Source of the DNA: Winogradskya consettensis
GTDB lineage: Bacteria > Actinomycetota > Actinomycetes > Mycobacteriales > Micromonosporaceae
NCBI RefSeq assembly: GCF_018332715.1
Contig: NZ_BOQP01000004.1
Coordinates: 274,721-338,720, forward strand
DNA: 64,000 nucleotides
Direction: 5' to 3'
Made by a program: the position numbers and the translations under genes. The notes beneath the pieces were generated by a model, which was not told the DNA's origin, ran no database searches, and worked only from the letters and a program-made list of their open reading frames with translations. Below are positions 39,897 to 50,317 of the stretch, in pieces (within the stretch, counting starts at the first letter, position 1; each line of letters starts with the position of its first letter).

Positions 39897-42800
39897 TCAG
39901 GACCGGACGTCGACCTCGTAGATGCGGGCGGCGGTGGTGCCGTCCTGGGTCGGCGTCACCACGGCAACACGCAGATAGCGTGCGTCCGCGTTGACCGTTG
40001 TCGTCGTGGTGTCCGCGGTGTTGGCGCGGACCTGGGCGCGGGTCGTCCACGTGCTGCCGTCCGGGGACGTCTGGACGTCGAAGTCGCGGGTGTTCCACCT
40101 CGAGTACTCGCCGCCGGCGCCGGCATGCCGGATCACGACCGAGCCGATGTGCTGGGTGCTGCCGAGATCGGTCTGCAGCCATTTCGATGTGCCCTGCGAG
40201 CACCACTTGTCGTACCAGCCGCCCAGCCAGCTGCCGTTGAACGCCCGGTCGGGGCTTTCCGTGGCGGCGCAGGAGGAGTCGGCTGCGGCGGTGCGGCGCA
40301 GCGCCAGGTCGATCGGGGCGCTGCTGCTGCCGTACACCTCGACCTCGTAGATTCTGGCGGTGCCACTGCCGTCGGCGGCCGGCTGGGTCGTGTCCAGCCG
40401 GACGTAGCGCGCGGTGCGGGCGGCGATCGGCAGGTAGCTGCGGCTGGCCTTGCTGCCGGTGATGCTGACCGCGGTGCTCCACGTCGTACCGTCAAGGCTG
40501 GTGGAAAGGTTGAAAGCGCCGGTGTTCCAGTTGGTCTGCTCACCGCCGAGGCCGGCGTGTTTGACCACAAAGGAGCTGACCGTTCGCGCAGAGCCGAGGT
40601 CGACCTGCAGGAACTGCGGGGCGGTGCCGGAGCAGAATTTACTGTTCCCCGCGATCGCACCGTCGACTGCCTTGGCCGGGGACTCCGCGCTGTTGCACGT
40701 CGCCGAGCCGGTGACGGGCCGGCCCTGGGCCAGGTTCGCCCCGAGGTCCGGTTCGGCCGGCGGCTGGGTGCGGCCTTCGGCAAAGCTGGGGGGTACGTCA
40801 CCCGCGCCGGTCCCCCATGCCGAAGCAGCGCTGCCCATTGTGTACGCGACGGTGCCGCCCGCCGCGATGTCGGCGTACCTGAAGAAGTTGTGGCTCGTCG
40901 CTGTTCCGCCGACGGAAAGTGTCTGCACGTAACGGTTCGCGGCGCTGCCACCGGTGACGGTGATGTTCCCGGACGGGCGCTGGATGAGCACGCTGGGGAA
41001 CGAGCCGCCGTGCACGGCGAGCGTGTCGGCGCCCGGGGTGACGGGGTAGAAGCCGAGTGCCGACCAGACGTACCAGGCCGAGGTCGCGCCGAGGTCGTCG
41101 TTGCCGGGCAGGCCACCCGCGCCCGTGGTGAAGGACTCGGCCATCACCCGGCGCACGGCGTCACTGGCACCGGCGGGCTTGCGGGCGAAGTTGTACGCCC
41201 ACGGCACGCCGTGCTCGGGTTCGTTGCCGATGTAGAAGTACGGCCGGGACAGCCCGCCGTTCAGTTCGGTGAAGTGGTGGTCGAGGCGTTGCACCGCCGT
41301 GGCCGGGCCACCCATGAGCGTGACGACCGCGCCGAGGTTGTGCGGGACCATCCAGCTGTACTGTGCGGCGTTCCCTTCCACATAGGGGCTTTCCTGCGCG
41401 GGGTTGAACGGCGTCGACCACGCGCCACCGCCGTCACGGGTGTGGATGAACGACGATTCGCCGTTGAACGAGCTGCGCCAGAACTGCGAGCGGGTGCTGA
41501 ACGTGGTGTACGCGCTCGTGTCGCCGACGGCCTTGGCGAACTGGGCGATGGCGAAGTCGCTGGACGCGTACTCCAGGGTCTCCGAAGGGTTGCCCGGGAT
41601 GAACTCGTTCGCCGCGTAGACGGACTGGTTGCCGCGGAGGACGTAGCCCTGCGAGCCGCCTCCGTTCGCGCTGTTCTTCATCAGGGCCAGGGCTGCCGCG
41701 GTGTCGAATCCGCGTACGCCGAACGCGTACGCGCTGCCCACCACGATCGGTCCCGGGTCGCCGGGCATGACGAAGTCCTCGATGCTCTGGTGCGACCACT
41801 TCGGCAGCGAGCCGCCCTGCTGGCCGTCGAGCACCATCGACTTGACGATGTCGGTCATCACGTCCGGTGCGATCAGTGCGACTAGCGCCGACCAGGACCG
41901 GTAGATGTCCCAGCCCGAATAGTTCTGATAGACGGGATGGCTCGCGGTGTGCACGGCGCCGTCGAAGCCCCGGTACTCGCCGTTGGTGTCGCTGGCGATG
42001 TTCGGGTTCTGCAGCACGTGGTACAGCGCGGTGTAGAACTTCTGCAGCTCCGTCGCGGCGCCACCGGTGACCTGCACCCGGTTGAGCGCGGTGTTCCACT
42101 TCGCGTTCGCGTTGCTCCGCACATCGGCGAACGACGCGGCCTCGGCGCTGGCGTTGTTCTGCGCGTTGGCGACACTGACGAACGAGATCCCGACGGTCGC
42201 GTTCACCACGGCATTGCTCGTGGTGTCGAACGTGACGTACGCGCCGGCCTGCGTGCCGCTCGCGCTCGCCGACCCCGCGCTGACCGTCGCGCCGTTGAAC
42301 GTGCCGAAGCCGGTGGGCGTACGGTCGAAAAGGATCGAATAGTACATCTTGAACGTACGCCCACCGCAGAACCCGCCCGCGGTGTGCTCACCCCAGACCC
42401 GGTTCCCGGTGATGGACACGTTCCCGTCCCGGTCCCCGGTCGCCGAGCGGCTCGCGTTGATCAGCACCCGCGCGGTGGTGCTCGCCGGATACGTCAGCCG
42501 CAGCGCGCCGGTGCGGGTGGTGGCACTCAGCTCGGCGTCCACGCCGTACTTGTCGAGCCGGTTCTTGTAATAGCCGGGCGAGGCCGACTCGTTGGTCTTC
42601 GTGTACGCGGACGCATAACTGGTCCAGGAATTCCCGGGCGAGGCACCGAGCGCGCCGGTCACCGGCAGGATCGGCAGATCCTCGTTGTTCGGGCACCCGG
42701 CCCCGTTGAAATGCGTGAGACTGAACGACTCGATCGTCCGGTCCCGGTCCCGATACCCCGACGGCGACCCCGTCGGCGTATCCGGACTGAACTGCACCAT

Positions 42801-42995
42801 CCCGAACGGCACGGTGGCACCGGGGAACGTGCTGCCACCCGCACCGCCACCGACGGGGTTGGGCGAGTTGCTGTCATCCGTACCGATCAGGGGATTGACG
42901 TACTGCGTGAGGGCCAGGTCCGCGGCACTTGCCGCCTGCGGAACGGAAAGCACAGCAGCGGTGAGGACGACCGCCGCGGCGAGGGTACGGAGCAT
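39897..42995 (-). CDS. Secreted GH92 alpha-mannosidase with two F5/8-type carbohydrate-binding modules
   Basis: 1032 residues with signal peptide (1-25). GH92 N-terminal beta-sandwich (YVNPLIGTDDS..., FPGATVPFGMVQFSPD) and catalytic (alpha/alpha)6 domain to about residue 740, including GNEPEHGVPWAYNF (general-acid Glu) and NDDLGATSAWYVWSALGFYPV (Asp base). Two discoidin-like modules follow (about 765-900 and 905-1032). Calcium-dependent inverting mannosidase acting on fungal or plant mannans and N-glycans. A LacI-type operator lies between a TTGACA element and the start codon, so mannose-derived induction is likely. Confidence 0.93.
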   Translation of the reverse strand: MLRTLAAAVVLTAAVLSVPQAASAADLALTQYVNPLIGTDDSNSPNPVGGGAGGSTFPGATVPFGMVQFSPDTPTGSPSGYRDRDRTIESFSLTHFNGAGCPNNEDLPILPVTGALGASPGNSWTSYASAYTKTNESASPGYYKNRLDKYGVDAELSATTRTGALRLTYPASTTARVLINASRSATGDRDGNVSITGNRVWGEHTAGGFCGGRTFKMYYSILFDRTPTGFGTFNGATVSAGSASASGTQAGAYVTFDTTSNAVVNATVGISFVSVANAQNNASAEAASFADVRSNANAKWNTALNRVQVTGGAATELQKFYTALYHVLQNPNIASDTNGEYRGFDGAVHTASHPVYQNYSGWDIYRSWSALVALIAPDVMTDIVKSMVLDGQQGGSLPKWSHQSIEDFVMPGDPGPIVVGSAYAFGVRGFDTAAALALMKNSANGGGSQGYVLRGNQSVYAANEFIPGNPSETLEYASSDFAIAQFAKAVGDTSAYTTFSTRSQFWRSSFNGESSFIHTRDGGGAWSTPFNPAQESPYVEGNAAQYSWMVPHNLGAVVTLMGGPATAVQRLDHHFTELNGGLSRPYFYIGNEPEHGVPWAYNFARKPAGASDAVRRVMAESFTTGAGGLPGNDDLGATSAWYVWSALGFYPVTPGADTLAVHGGSFPSVLIQRPSGNITVTGGSAANRYVQTLSVGGTATSHNFFRYADIAAGGTVAYTMGSAASAWGTGAGDVPPSFAEGRTQPPAEPDLGANLAQGRPVTGSATCNSAESPAKAVDGAIAGNSKFCSGTAPQFLQVDLGSARTVSSFVVKHAGLGGEQTNWNTGAFNLSTSLDGTTWSTAVSITGSKASRSYLPIAARTARYVRLDTTQPAADGSGTARIYEVEVYGSSSAPIDLALRRTAAADSSCAATESPDRAFNGSWLGGWYDKWCSQGTSKWLQTDLGSTQHIGSVVIRHAGAGGEYSRWNTRDFDVQTSPDGSTWTTRAQVRANTADTTTTTVNADARYLRVAVVTPTQDGTTAARIYEVDVRS

Positions 42996-43024
42996 GGGGG
43001 ATGCCGTCCCTTCTGAGATCCGAA

Positions 43025-43042
43025 GGTGACAACGCTGTCACC
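43025..43042. promoter_or_regulatory. LacI-type operator upstream of the GH92 gene
   Basis: GGTGACA-ACGC-TGTCACC, perfect seven-base arms with a central ACGC, the LacI-family layout. It sits 30 bases before the GH92 ATG and downstream of a -35-like TTGACA (43076-43081, minus strand), a roadblock position. Confidence 0.6.
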
Positions 43043-43238
43043 GGTACACAGATAGGACTCTTTTCAATTCACATTTGTCAATACCCGCCTGATGTACACC
43101 GGGCATCCCCTCGCCTGCCGCCGGGCCCGTTGTCACCAGTTCGCGGCCCGATCGGGACCAGCGTAGCCAGCCGGACCCGCGGCCAAGTCAGTAACCAGGC
43201 CCTCACCGCGCGGCGGCTCCCTCGCGCCCTGAAGAGCC

Positions 43239-43274
43239 GGAACCCGGCCGGGCGGCGCTGCCCGGCCGGGTTCC
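43239..43274 (-). terminator. Terminator of the hem-containing operon
   Basis: A perfect 15-bp stem (43239-43253 with 43260-43274) and six-base loop, four bases beyond the OsmC-like stop. Very GC-rich, no U-tract. Defines the 3' end of the eight-gene minus-strand operon. Confidence 0.8.
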
Positions 43275-43277
43275 GCG

Positions 43278-43700
43278 TCAGCCGGCGGTGAGTTGCTGGT
43301 CGGTGGCGCGGACGGTGACCTCGATGTTGCCGGTGACCGCGCGGCTGTAGGGGCAGCGCTGGTGGGCCTGGCCGACCAGCATCGTGGCGACGTCGGCGCG
43401 GATGCCGGGCAGGACGGCGACCAGGTCCGCGGCCAGCCGGTAGCCGTTGTCGTCGCGGATGAGGTGGACCGTGGCGTGGACAGTGCTGCCCGGCACGGTG
43501 ATGCCGGCCTCGCGGGCGCTCAGCCGCAGGGCGCTGTGGAAGCAGGCGCTGTAGCCCGCGGCGAAGAGCTGCTCGGGGTTGGTGCCGCCGGGCTGCTGCG
43601 GGGCGGTGAGGGTGACCTCGAGGCGGCCGTCGTCGCTGCGGGCCGTTCCGGAGCGGCCGTCGCCGAGGGAGTCGACGGTCGCGGTGTAGACGATGGTCAT
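43278..43700 (-). CDS. OsmC/Ohr-family peroxide reductase-like protein
   Basis: 140 residues. The redox Cys pair of the Ohr/OsmC fold is in place: Cys53 (YSACFHSAL) and Cys116 (HQRCPYSRA), with [10 protein letters not shown] preceding the first as in Ohr proteins. Reduces organic hydroperoxides using lipoyl or mycothiol-type donors. ATGA overlap with hemL makes it the last gene of the operon, where it may protect against peroxides generated by the flavin monooxygenase or by porphyrin precursors. Confidence 0.9.
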   Translation of the reverse strand: MTIVYTATVDSLGDGRSGTARSDDGRLEVTLTAPQQPGGTNPEQLFAAGYSACFHSALRLSAREAGITVPGSTVHATVHLIRDDNGYRLAADLVAVLPGIRADVATMLVGQAHQRCPYSRAVTGNIEVTVRATDQQLTAG

Positions 43701-45040
43701 CGGGTGTCTCCTTCCGGGGATGCGGCGGCGGCCCGGGCCGCGGCGGGGAGGGCTGCGGCGAGGTGGTCGAGGGCCGCGTCGTCGTGGGCAGCGGATACGA
43801 ACCAGGCTTCGTACGGTGACGGTGGCAGGTAGACGCCCTGGTCGAGCAGGGAGTGGAAGAACGGCGGGTAGCGGAAGGTGTCCGTGGCGCGGGCCTGCGC
43901 GTAGGTGGTGACCGGGGCGTCGGTGAAGAAGACCGAGAACAGGGTGCCCGCGCGCTGCACCCGGTGGGCGACACCCTGCGTGTCGAGGGCGGCGCTGACC
44001 AGGCCGGAGATCGTGTCCGCCGTACGGTTCAGGTGGGCGTACACGTCGGGGGTGCAGGCCTGAAGGGTGGCCAGACCCGCGGCCGTCGCGACCGGGTTTC
44101 CCGACAGCGTGCCCGCTTGATAGACCGGGCCCTCGGGCGCCAGGTGCGCCATGACGTCGGCGCGGCCGCCGAAGGCCGCGGCCGGGAAGCCGCCACCCAT
44201 GACCTTGCCGAAGGTGAGCAGGTCCGGGTGCCAGCTCTCGCGGGCCCCGTCGAGCTCCCAGTGCCCGGCCGCGGCCGCGCGGAATCCGGTCATCACCTCG
44301 TCGGAGATCAGCAGCGCGCCGTGCCGGCGGCACAGCTCGTGCAGGCCGGCGTTGAAGCCGGGCGCGGGCGGGACGACGCCCATGTTGCCCGGTGCGGCCT
44401 CGGTGATGACGCACGCGATCTCGTCACCCGCGGCGGCGAAGGCGGCAGCGACCGCAGGGAGATCGTTGTACGCCAGCACGATCGTGTCCTCGGCGGTGGC
44501 ACCCGTGACGCCGGGGCTGTCCGGCAGGCCCAGCGTGGCAACACCCGAGCCGGCCTGGGCGAGCAACGCATCCACATGCCCGTGGTAGCAGCCTGCAAAC
44601 TTGATCACCTTGCGGCGACCGGTGAAGCCGCGGGCCAGCCGGATCGCCGACATCGTGGCCTCCGTGCCCGAGGAGACCAGGCGGACCTTCTCCACCGGGG
44701 CGACGCGGCGCACGATCTCCTCGGCGAGCGTGACCTCGGACTCGGTGGGCGTACCGAACGAGGTGCCGCGGGCCGCGGCTTCCCGGACGGCATCGGCCAC
44801 CGCGGGGTGGCCGTGTCCCAGGATCATCGGACCCCAGGAGCAGATGAGGTCCAGGTAGCGGCGCCCGTCGGCGTCGGTGAGCCACGCGCCGGAGGCCGAC
44901 GTCATGAAGCGGGGCGTGCCACCGACGGCCCCGAACGCGCGGACCGGGGAGTTGACGCCGCCGGGCACGACGGCCCGGGCGCGGTCGAACAGCTCCTGCG
45001 ACCGGGACGTGGTGCGCGGAAGAACGGCCTGCGTGCTCAT
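43697..45040 (-). CDS. hemL: Glutamate-1-semialdehyde 2,1-aminomutase
   Basis: 447 residues, class III aminotransferase fold. [28 protein letters not shown] and the PLP-Lys motif [17 protein letters not shown] (Lys near 277) are diagnostic for GSAM. Converts glutamate-1-semialdehyde to 5-aminolevulinate, the second step of the C5 pathway. ATGA-coupled to both neighbours. Together with HemA in the same operon it gives a full route from glutamyl-tRNA to ALA. Confidence 0.95.
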   Translation of the reverse strand: MSTQAVLPRTTSRSQELFDRARAVVPGGVNSPVRAFGAVGGTPRFMTSASGAWLTDADGRRYLDLICSWGPMILGHGHPAVADAVREAAARGTSFGTPTESEVTLAEEIVRRVAPVEKVRLVSSGTEATMSAIRLARGFTGRRKVIKFAGCYHGHVDALLAQAGSGVATLGLPDSPGVTGATAEDTIVLAYNDLPAVAAAFAAAGDEIACVITEAAPGNMGVVPPAPGFNAGLHELCRRHGALLISDEVMTGFRAAAAGHWELDGARESWHPDLLTFGKVMGGGFPAAAFGGRADVMAHLAPEGPVYQAGTLSGNPVATAAGLATLQACTPDVYAHLNRTADTISGLVSAALDTQGVAHRVQRAGTLFSVFFTDAPVTTYAQARATDTFRYPPFFHSLLDQGVYLPPSPYEAWFVSAAHDDAALDHLAAALPAAARAAAASPEGDTR

Positions 45041-47097
45041 GCTGCGGCTCCTTTGGACAGCGTGTACGCGGCATCCAGCACGACGGCGCCGTCGCTGAGC
45101 ACCCGCACGGGGTTGAGATCGAGCTCGAAGCCGGTGGGCCAGTCGGTCGTCAGCGCGGACAGGCTGTCGAGGACCCGGAGCAGCGCGGCGGTGTCAGCGG
45201 CCGGGCGGCCCCGCAGGCCCTCCAGCAGTCGCGCGCCGCGGAGCTCGCCGAGCATGGCCGCGGCGTCGCCCTCGCGCAATGGGAGCAGCCGGCAGGCCAC
45301 GTCGTCGAGGGCCTCGGTGAAGATCCCGCCCAGTCCGACCGTGAGGACGTTGCCGAGCGGGGTGGACCGGACCCCGACGATCAGCTCCACGCCGTCCGGT
45401 GCCTGCCGTTCGACCAGGACGGTCCCGCCGAGCGCGGCGAGCCGGGCGAAGACCTCCGCGGCCTCGCCGGTGGTCACCCCGACGGCGACGCCACCGGCTT
45501 CCGTCTTGTGCAGCAGTCCGGGTACGACGGCCTTGAGCACCGCCACCCCGCCGAGCTCGGCGACCGCCGCGGTGGCCTCCGCCGCATCGCTGACTTCCCG
45601 GCCCGGTGGCACGGGCAGGCCCGCGGCGGCGAGCAGCCGTTTGAGCTGCGGCTCCGTGGCGTCGCTGGCAGGAACCGCGTGCTGTGTCCCCGGCGGCGCC
45701 ACTACCGGCGGGCGTGTGGCACCGGCTCCGGACGCGGCGCGGGCGAGGGCTGCAGCCGCGCGGACGGCCCGGGCCGGGGACGGGTATTCGGGCAGGCCGG
45801 CCGCGCGCAGCTGGGCGGGTGCGTCGGGGGCCAGGAAGTCGGCGCCCGTGCGGGCGACGAGGACCGGTTTGCCGTACTGCTCGGCAACCCGGCCGAAGCT
45901 GCGGACCGCCTTGTCGACGTCGGCGCCGGCCATCACGCAGAAACAGCCGATGATCATGTCGACGGTGTCGTCGCGGGCGACCGTGTCGAGCGAGCGGTCC
46001 AGCAGGGACGGATCGCTGAGCACGGTCGCGGTGATGTCGATGGGGTTCTCCGCGGACCCGAACGGCGGCACGATCTCCGCGAGCTGCCGCCGCGTCTCGT
46101 CGGCCAGCGGGGTCAGTTCGAGGTCCTGCTCCGCGATCGCGTCGGCGGCCAGGATGCCGGAGCCGCCCGAGGTCGTCACCACGGCGACCCGGCGGCCGCG
46201 GGGGCGGTGCGGGCCGCTGAAGGCGCGGCCCATGTCGAGCAGGTCGTCGACGTCGGTCGCGCGGGTGATGCCGTACTGGCGCAGGGCCCCGTCCAGCACC
46301 CGGTCGTCGGTGGCCAGGGCGCCGGTGTGCGAGGCGGCGGCGCGGCTGCCCGCCGCGCTGCGCCCGGATTTGAGCAGGGCGACCGGTTTGCCGCTGGCGG
46401 CGAGCTCCCGCAGGGCGGTCACGTCCGGCACCGTCTCCAGGTACGCGAGGAGCCCGGTGCACCCGGGCTCCTCGGCCAGCGCCCGCAGCACCTCGATCGC
46501 GGTGACGTCGGCGTCGCTGCCGGTGCTCACCACCCACCCGGGGCGCAGGCCGCGCTCCAGGGCGAGGCTGGCGACGCCGAACCCGAGCGCCCCGCTCTGG
46601 CTCACCACGGCCAGGCCGCCGGGCTCGAACGGCACCGACTCGGCCATGAACAGCGGGCTGAACGTCGCCAGCACCCGGTGGTGGAAGCCGACCGCCCCGA
46701 TGCAGTTCGGGCCGATGAGGCGCAGTCCGCCGGCCCGGGCCCGGGCGACGACCTCCGCCTGCAGCGCGGCCCCCTCGGCGCCGGTCTCGGCAAAACCGGA
46801 CGAGGCGATGATGGCCACGGGTACGCCCGCCGCGACGCAGTCGTCGACCGCGGCCGGCACCCGTTCCGCGGAGACCATGATGAGCGCCAGGCCGACGGGG
46901 CCGGGGGCCTCGCGGACGCTGCGGTACGCGGGCAGCCCGAGGATCTGCGGTGACTTGGGGTTGACGGGCAGGATGCGGCCCTCGTACCCGTACCGCAGCA
47001 GGTAGTCCACCGGTTTGCGGCCGAGTGCCCCCGGCCGCTCGGTGGCGCCGATGACCGCCACCGACGACGCCGACCACAACGCTGACAACACGCTCAC
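45037..47097 (-). CDS. ADP-forming acyl-CoA synthetase (acetate-CoA ligase type, fused alpha-beta)
   Basis: 686 residues: CoA-binding domain ([13 protein letters not shown]), succinyl-CoA-ligase-like domains with the phospho-His loop SHTGAL near residue 254, and a C-terminal ATP-grasp beta part ([18 protein letters not shown]). Makes an acyl-CoA from acid, CoA and ATP, or the reverse. It interrupts hemA and hemL in a continuous GTGA/ATGA-coupled operon, which no standard haem operon does. It probably activates a pathway-specific acid. Confidence 0.88.
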   Translation of the reverse strand: MSVLSALWSASSVAVIGATERPGALGRKPVDYLLRYGYEGRILPVNPKSPQILGLPAYRSVREAPGPVGLALIMVSAERVPAAVDDCVAAGVPVAIIASSGFAETGAEGAALQAEVVARARAGGLRLIGPNCIGAVGFHHRVLATFSPLFMAESVPFEPGGLAVVSQSGALGFGVASLALERGLRPGWVVSTGSDADVTAIEVLRALAEEPGCTGLLAYLETVPDVTALRELAASGKPVALLKSGRSAAGSRAAASHTGALATDDRVLDGALRQYGITRATDVDDLLDMGRAFSGPHRPRGRRVAVVTTSGGSGILAADAIAEQDLELTPLADETRRQLAEIVPPFGSAENPIDITATVLSDPSLLDRSLDTVARDDTVDMIIGCFCVMAGADVDKAVRSFGRVAEQYGKPVLVARTGADFLAPDAPAQLRAAGLPEYPSPARAVRAAAALARAASGAGATRPPVVAPPGTQHAVPASDATEPQLKRLLAAAGLPVPPGREVSDAAEATAAVAELGGVAVLKAVVPGLLHKTEAGGVAVGVTTGEAAEVFARLAALGGTVLVERQAPDGVELIVGVRSTPLGNVLTVGLGGIFTEALDDVACRLLPLREGDAAAMLGELRGARLLEGLRGRPAADTAALLRVLDSLSALTTDWPTGFELDLNPVRVLSDGAVVLDAAYTLSKGAAA

Positions 47098-48422
47098 ACC
47101 AGCACCTCGTTCTTGTTCTCGCCGGGATCGGGGGCGGTGTCCGCGGGGGCGAACAGCTCGCCCAGGACACCGAGATAGACGTCGCCCTGCGGTCTGCCGG
47201 CCAACTGCCGGGCCCGCACGGTCGGTTGATGCAGCAGCTTGTCCACGACGCGGTGCAGCGCCCGAGCGATCTCGCTGTGCGCGTGCTCGTCGAGGCTCGG
47301 CACGCGGCGGGTCAGCCGCGACAGCTCGGCGGTCAGCGCGGTGTCGGCCGCCGTGCGCATGGCGGCGAGCACCGGGCCGACCCGGGCGGTGCGCTGGGTC
47401 ACCATGAACTCCTCGACGGCGGCGGTGACGAGCTTCTCGGCCGCCTCGACGCTGGCCGCGGACTCGATGTCGGGTTCGGCGTCGGTGAGGGTGCGCAGGT
47501 CGACGACGCGGACGCCGGGCAGGTCCGCGACGGCGGCGTCGACGTTGCGGGGCAGGGCGAGGTCGAGTACGAACAGCGGCCGGTCGGCGCGATCGGCCAT
47601 GGCGCCGGCGACGATCGACGTGCTCAGCACGATGTCGGTGCCACCGGCGCAGGTCACGACGACGTCGGCGGCAGGTAGCAGCTCGGGGATCTCCGCAAGG
47701 CCGGCGCCGCGCCCGCCCGCGGTGTCGGCGAGGTGCTGGGCCCGTTCGGGGCTGCGGTTGGCGACGTCGAAGCGCTCGACGCCGGCCCGGCGCAGGGCCG
47801 CGGCGACGACCGCCGCCATCGAGCCCGCGCCGATGATGAGCGCGTGCCGCCCTGCCAGCGAGCCGACGTGCTGCTCGAAACGGGCGATGCCGACGGTGGC
47901 GAGGTCACGGCCCGCCTTGTTGAGTCCGGTCCGGGTCCGCACCTGTTTCCCGGTACGCAGCGCGGTCTGCACCATCTGGTGCAGCGCCTGCCCGGACGCG
48001 CCGGCACCGCGGGCCCGTTCGAGTGCGCCCTTGACCTGCCCGAGGATCTGCTCCTCGCCGATGACGACGGAGTCCAGCCCGGACGCGACGGAGAACAGGT
48101 GCTCGACGGTCCGTTCGGCGGTGTGCACGTAGAGGTAGGGGCGCAGTTTGTCGAGGGGCTGGCCGCTCTGCTCGGCGAGCAGCCGTGGCAGCCGGTCGGC
48201 GGCCGCGCCCGCCTCGAGCTCGGCGTAGAGCTCGATGCGCCCGCAGGTGGCCAGCAGCATGGCGCCGGCGGCGTCGGCTTCGGTGCGGGCGGCCTGCAGC
48301 AGGGCGTCGGCCCGGTCGTCGGGGAGGCTGAGTTGTTCGAGCAGGTCGACGGGGGCGCTGGCGTGGCTGAGCCCGACGACGACGAGGTTGACGGGGTTCT
48401 CTGACGATCGCTGTGCTGACAT
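47094..48422 (-). CDS. hemA: Glutamyl-tRNA reductase (divergent paralogue)
   Basis: About 442 residues with the three GluTR domains: catalytic N-domain, NADPH domain (ALIIGAGSMAAVVAAAL) and C-terminal dimerisation helices. The nucleophilic Cys is kept but its motif reads LATCGRIELY instead of the usual STCNR. EEQILGQVK and SGLDSVVIGE segments are typical. Reduces glutamyl-tRNA to glutamate-1-semialdehyde. Start uncertain: ATG at 48422 or GTG at 48437, neither with a good ribosome site. The altered active-site motif suggests a specialised copy. Confidence 0.92.
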   Translation of the reverse strand: MSAQRSSENPVNLVVVGLSHASAPVDLLEQLSLPDDRADALLQAARTEADAAGAMLLATCGRIELYAELEAGAAADRLPRLLAEQSGQPLDKLRPYLYVHTAERTVEHLFSVASGLDSVVIGEEQILGQVKGALERARGAGASGQALHQMVQTALRTGKQVRTRTGLNKAGRDLATVGIARFEQHVGSLAGRHALIIGAGSMAAVVAAALRRAGVERFDVANRSPERAQHLADTAGGRGAGLAEIPELLPAADVVVTCAGGTDIVLSTSIVAGAMADRADRPLFVLDLALPRNVDAAVADLPGVRVVDLRTLTDAEPDIESAASVEAAEKLVTAAVEEFMVTQRTARVGPVLAAMRTAADTALTAELSRLTRRVPSLDEHAHSEIARALHRVVDKLLHQPTVRARQLAGRPQGDVYLGVLGELFAPADTAPDPGENKNEVLV

Positions 48423-48445
48423 GACAGTCACATCCACGGGTTGTG

Positions 48446-49471
48446 CTATCGGGCGAGCTTGGTCGCGAACTCGGTGGCCCAGTACGTGATGAGCACCGTG
48501 GCACCGGCGCGGTAGAGGCAGGTCAGGCTCTCGGCGACGGCGTTGTCCCGGTCGATCCAGCCCTTGGCGGCAGCGGCCTCGATCATCGAGTACTCCCCCG
48601 ACACCTGGTAGGCGGAGACCGGGACGTCGACGGAGTCGGCCAGCATCCGCACGATGTCGAGGTAGTGCGAGGCGGGTTTCACCATCACCATGTCGGCGCC
48701 CTCGGAGACGTCGAGGGCGACCTCGCGCAGCGACTCGCGCAGGTTGGCGGGGTGCTGCTGGTAGGACTTGCGGTCACCGGTCAGCGAGGACTCGACGGCG
48801 TCGCGGAACGGGCCGTAGAAGCTGGAGGCGTACTTGGCGGAGTAGCCGAGGATCGCCACCGAGTGGTGCCCGGCCCGGTCGAGGGCTGCGCGGATGTGGC
48901 GGACCTGGCCGTCCATCATGCCGCTGGGGGCCACGATGTGCGCGCCGGCGTCGGCCTGGACGACGGCGACCTCGGCGAACCGCTCGAGGCTGGCGTCGTT
49001 GTCGACGTCGCCGTCTGGTCCCAGCACCCCCACATGGCCGTGGGTCGTGTACTCGTCGAGGTTGATGTCGCTGATCACGACCGTCTCGTCGCCGACCTCG
49101 GCCACGACGTCGCGCAGCGCCTGCTGGGCGATGCCGTCGGGGTCGGAGGCGCCGGTGCCCAGGGCGTCCTTGGCCTCGGGGATGCCGAAGACCATCAGGC
49201 CACCGACCCCGGCGGCGACGGCTTCGGCGGCGGCCTTGCGCAGGCTGTCGCGGGTGTGCTGCAGGACGCCCGGCATCGAGGCGATGGGCCGGGGCTCGCT
49301 GAGTCCTTCGCGGACGAACAGCGGCTGCACGAGGTTGCTGGGCCGCACGGTCGTCTCGGCGGCGAGCCGGCGCAGCGCGGGGGTGCGCCGCAGCCGCCGG
49401 GGCCGGTGCAGGGGGAACGCGGCGCGGTCGCCGTCGGCGGCGTACGCGGTGGGGATGGAGGCGCTGGTCAT
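48446..49471 (-). CDS. hemB: Porphobilinogen synthase (delta-aminolevulinate dehydratase)
   Basis: 341 residues. Schiff-base lysines are in YSAKYASSFYGPFRDA and MVMVKPA. The metal loop reads DINLDEYTTHGHVG, where zinc enzymes have a Cys triad, so this is the Asp-type (magnesium/potassium) form. Joins two ALA molecules to porphobilinogen, a pyrrole. No hemC or hemD follows; the next upstream genes are a racemase-fold protein and a flavin monooxygenase. Confidence 0.95.
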   Translation of the reverse strand: MTSASIPTAYAADGDRAAFPLHRPRRLRRTPALRRLAAETTVRPSNLVQPLFVREGLSEPRPIASMPGVLQHTRDSLRKAAAEAVAAGVGGLMVFGIPEAKDALGTGASDPDGIAQQALRDVVAEVGDETVVISDINLDEYTTHGHVGVLGPDGDVDNDASLERFAEVAVVQADAGAHIVAPSGMMDGQVRHIRAALDRAGHHSVAILGYSAKYASSFYGPFRDAVESSLTGDRKSYQQHPANLRESLREVALDVSEGADMVMVKPASHYLDIVRMLADSVDVPVSAYQVSGEYSMIEAAAAKGWIDRDNAVAESLTCLYRAGATVLITYWATEFATKLAR

Positions 49472-49475
49472 GAGC

Positions 49476-50285
49476 TCAAGCCCTTCCGATGAGGTGGCCC
49501 TGGAACACGCGCTCGACGTGCTCGCTGATGTGGGGTTCGGGGCGGCGGAACCAGTAGCCCGCTCCCGTACGGGTGAAGATCCGCAGGTCCCGCAGCTGCA
49601 CCAGCAGCTCGGCCGTCTTGACGGCCAGCCCGGCCGGGTCCACGACCGGGACGCCGTGCAGCTCGTGGATGCCGAGGTGCCAGAAGATCTCGTTGGGGAT
49701 GCCCTCCGCGGGGATGAGCAGCTGGGCGCCGGCGTCGACGGCCTTCTGCGCGGCCCGGGTGAAGCTGTCGAGGAACAATGTGAAATCGCCGTCGAGCGCC
49801 CGGCGCACGGCCTCGGCGCCGTCGTCGGCGATCTGGTAGTCGGCGAGCAGGTGCCGCAGTCCCTGGCGCACGATGTTGTCGGTGATCGGCTCGCGCAGTT
49901 TCGGCATGAAGCCGAGCACCCCGAACCGGTGGTTCTGCATCGCGGCCAGGAACGTCGCGGTCTCGGTGTAGCCGAGCGCCGGGATGGCGGCCAGCGTCCG
50001 GGCTTCGCGCAGCCCGGGGTCCTGTCCGGCGGCGATGATCCAGGCGTCGTAGCCCTCGCGCTCGGCGGTCAGGGCGGTCTCCCCGAAGTAGCCGTTGAAG
50101 CGCAGCGCGAGGTTGCCGAAGCCGACGAGGTCGAACGGGGTGTCGTCGCCGTAGGTGCCTTCGGGCAGGGTGTGGATGTCCACGGTGGTGCCGGGGGACA
50201 CGAGGGCGGCGAGGTGGTCGTCGTACCACTTGTCGAGCAGGGGCAGCCGACCGGCGACGGTGTGTTTCTGGAACCAGAGACGCAT
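49476..50285 (-). CDS. Asp/Glu/hydantoin-racemase-fold protein lacking both catalytic cysteines
   Basis: 269 residues. The overall pattern (NLALRFNGYF, DAWIIAAGQDPGLREAR, FGVLGFMP, AGAQLLIPAEG) follows the hydantoin racemase/Asp-Glu racemase superfamily. At the two cysteine positions (family ACFGDPGL and LGCAG) this protein has AAGQDPGL and IPAEG, so a two-base racemase mechanism is excluded. It may be a lyase, a decarboxylase-like variant or non-catalytic. GAAAGGA ribosome site; four bases before hemB. Confidence 0.75.
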   Translation of the reverse strand: MRLWFQKHTVAGRLPLLDKWYDDHLAALVSPGTTVDIHTLPEGTYGDDTPFDLVGFGNLALRFNGYFGETALTAEREGYDAWIIAAGQDPGLREARTLAAIPALGYTETATFLAAMQNHRFGVLGFMPKLREPITDNIVRQGLRHLLADYQIADDGAEAVRRALDGDFTLFLDSFTRAAQKAVDAGAQLLIPAEGIPNEIFWHLGIHELHGVPVVDPAGLAVKTAELLVQLRDLRIFTRTGAGYWFRRPEPHISEHVERVFQGHLIGRA

Positions 50286-50317
50286 GGGGTCCTTTCCTCT
50301 CAAGCGGTGGCGGGCGG

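Noticed and set aside
43853..47005. Plus-strand frame of over 1000 codons opposite hemL and the acyl-CoA synthetase
   Set aside because: Shadow spanning two real coupled genes; no domain signal.
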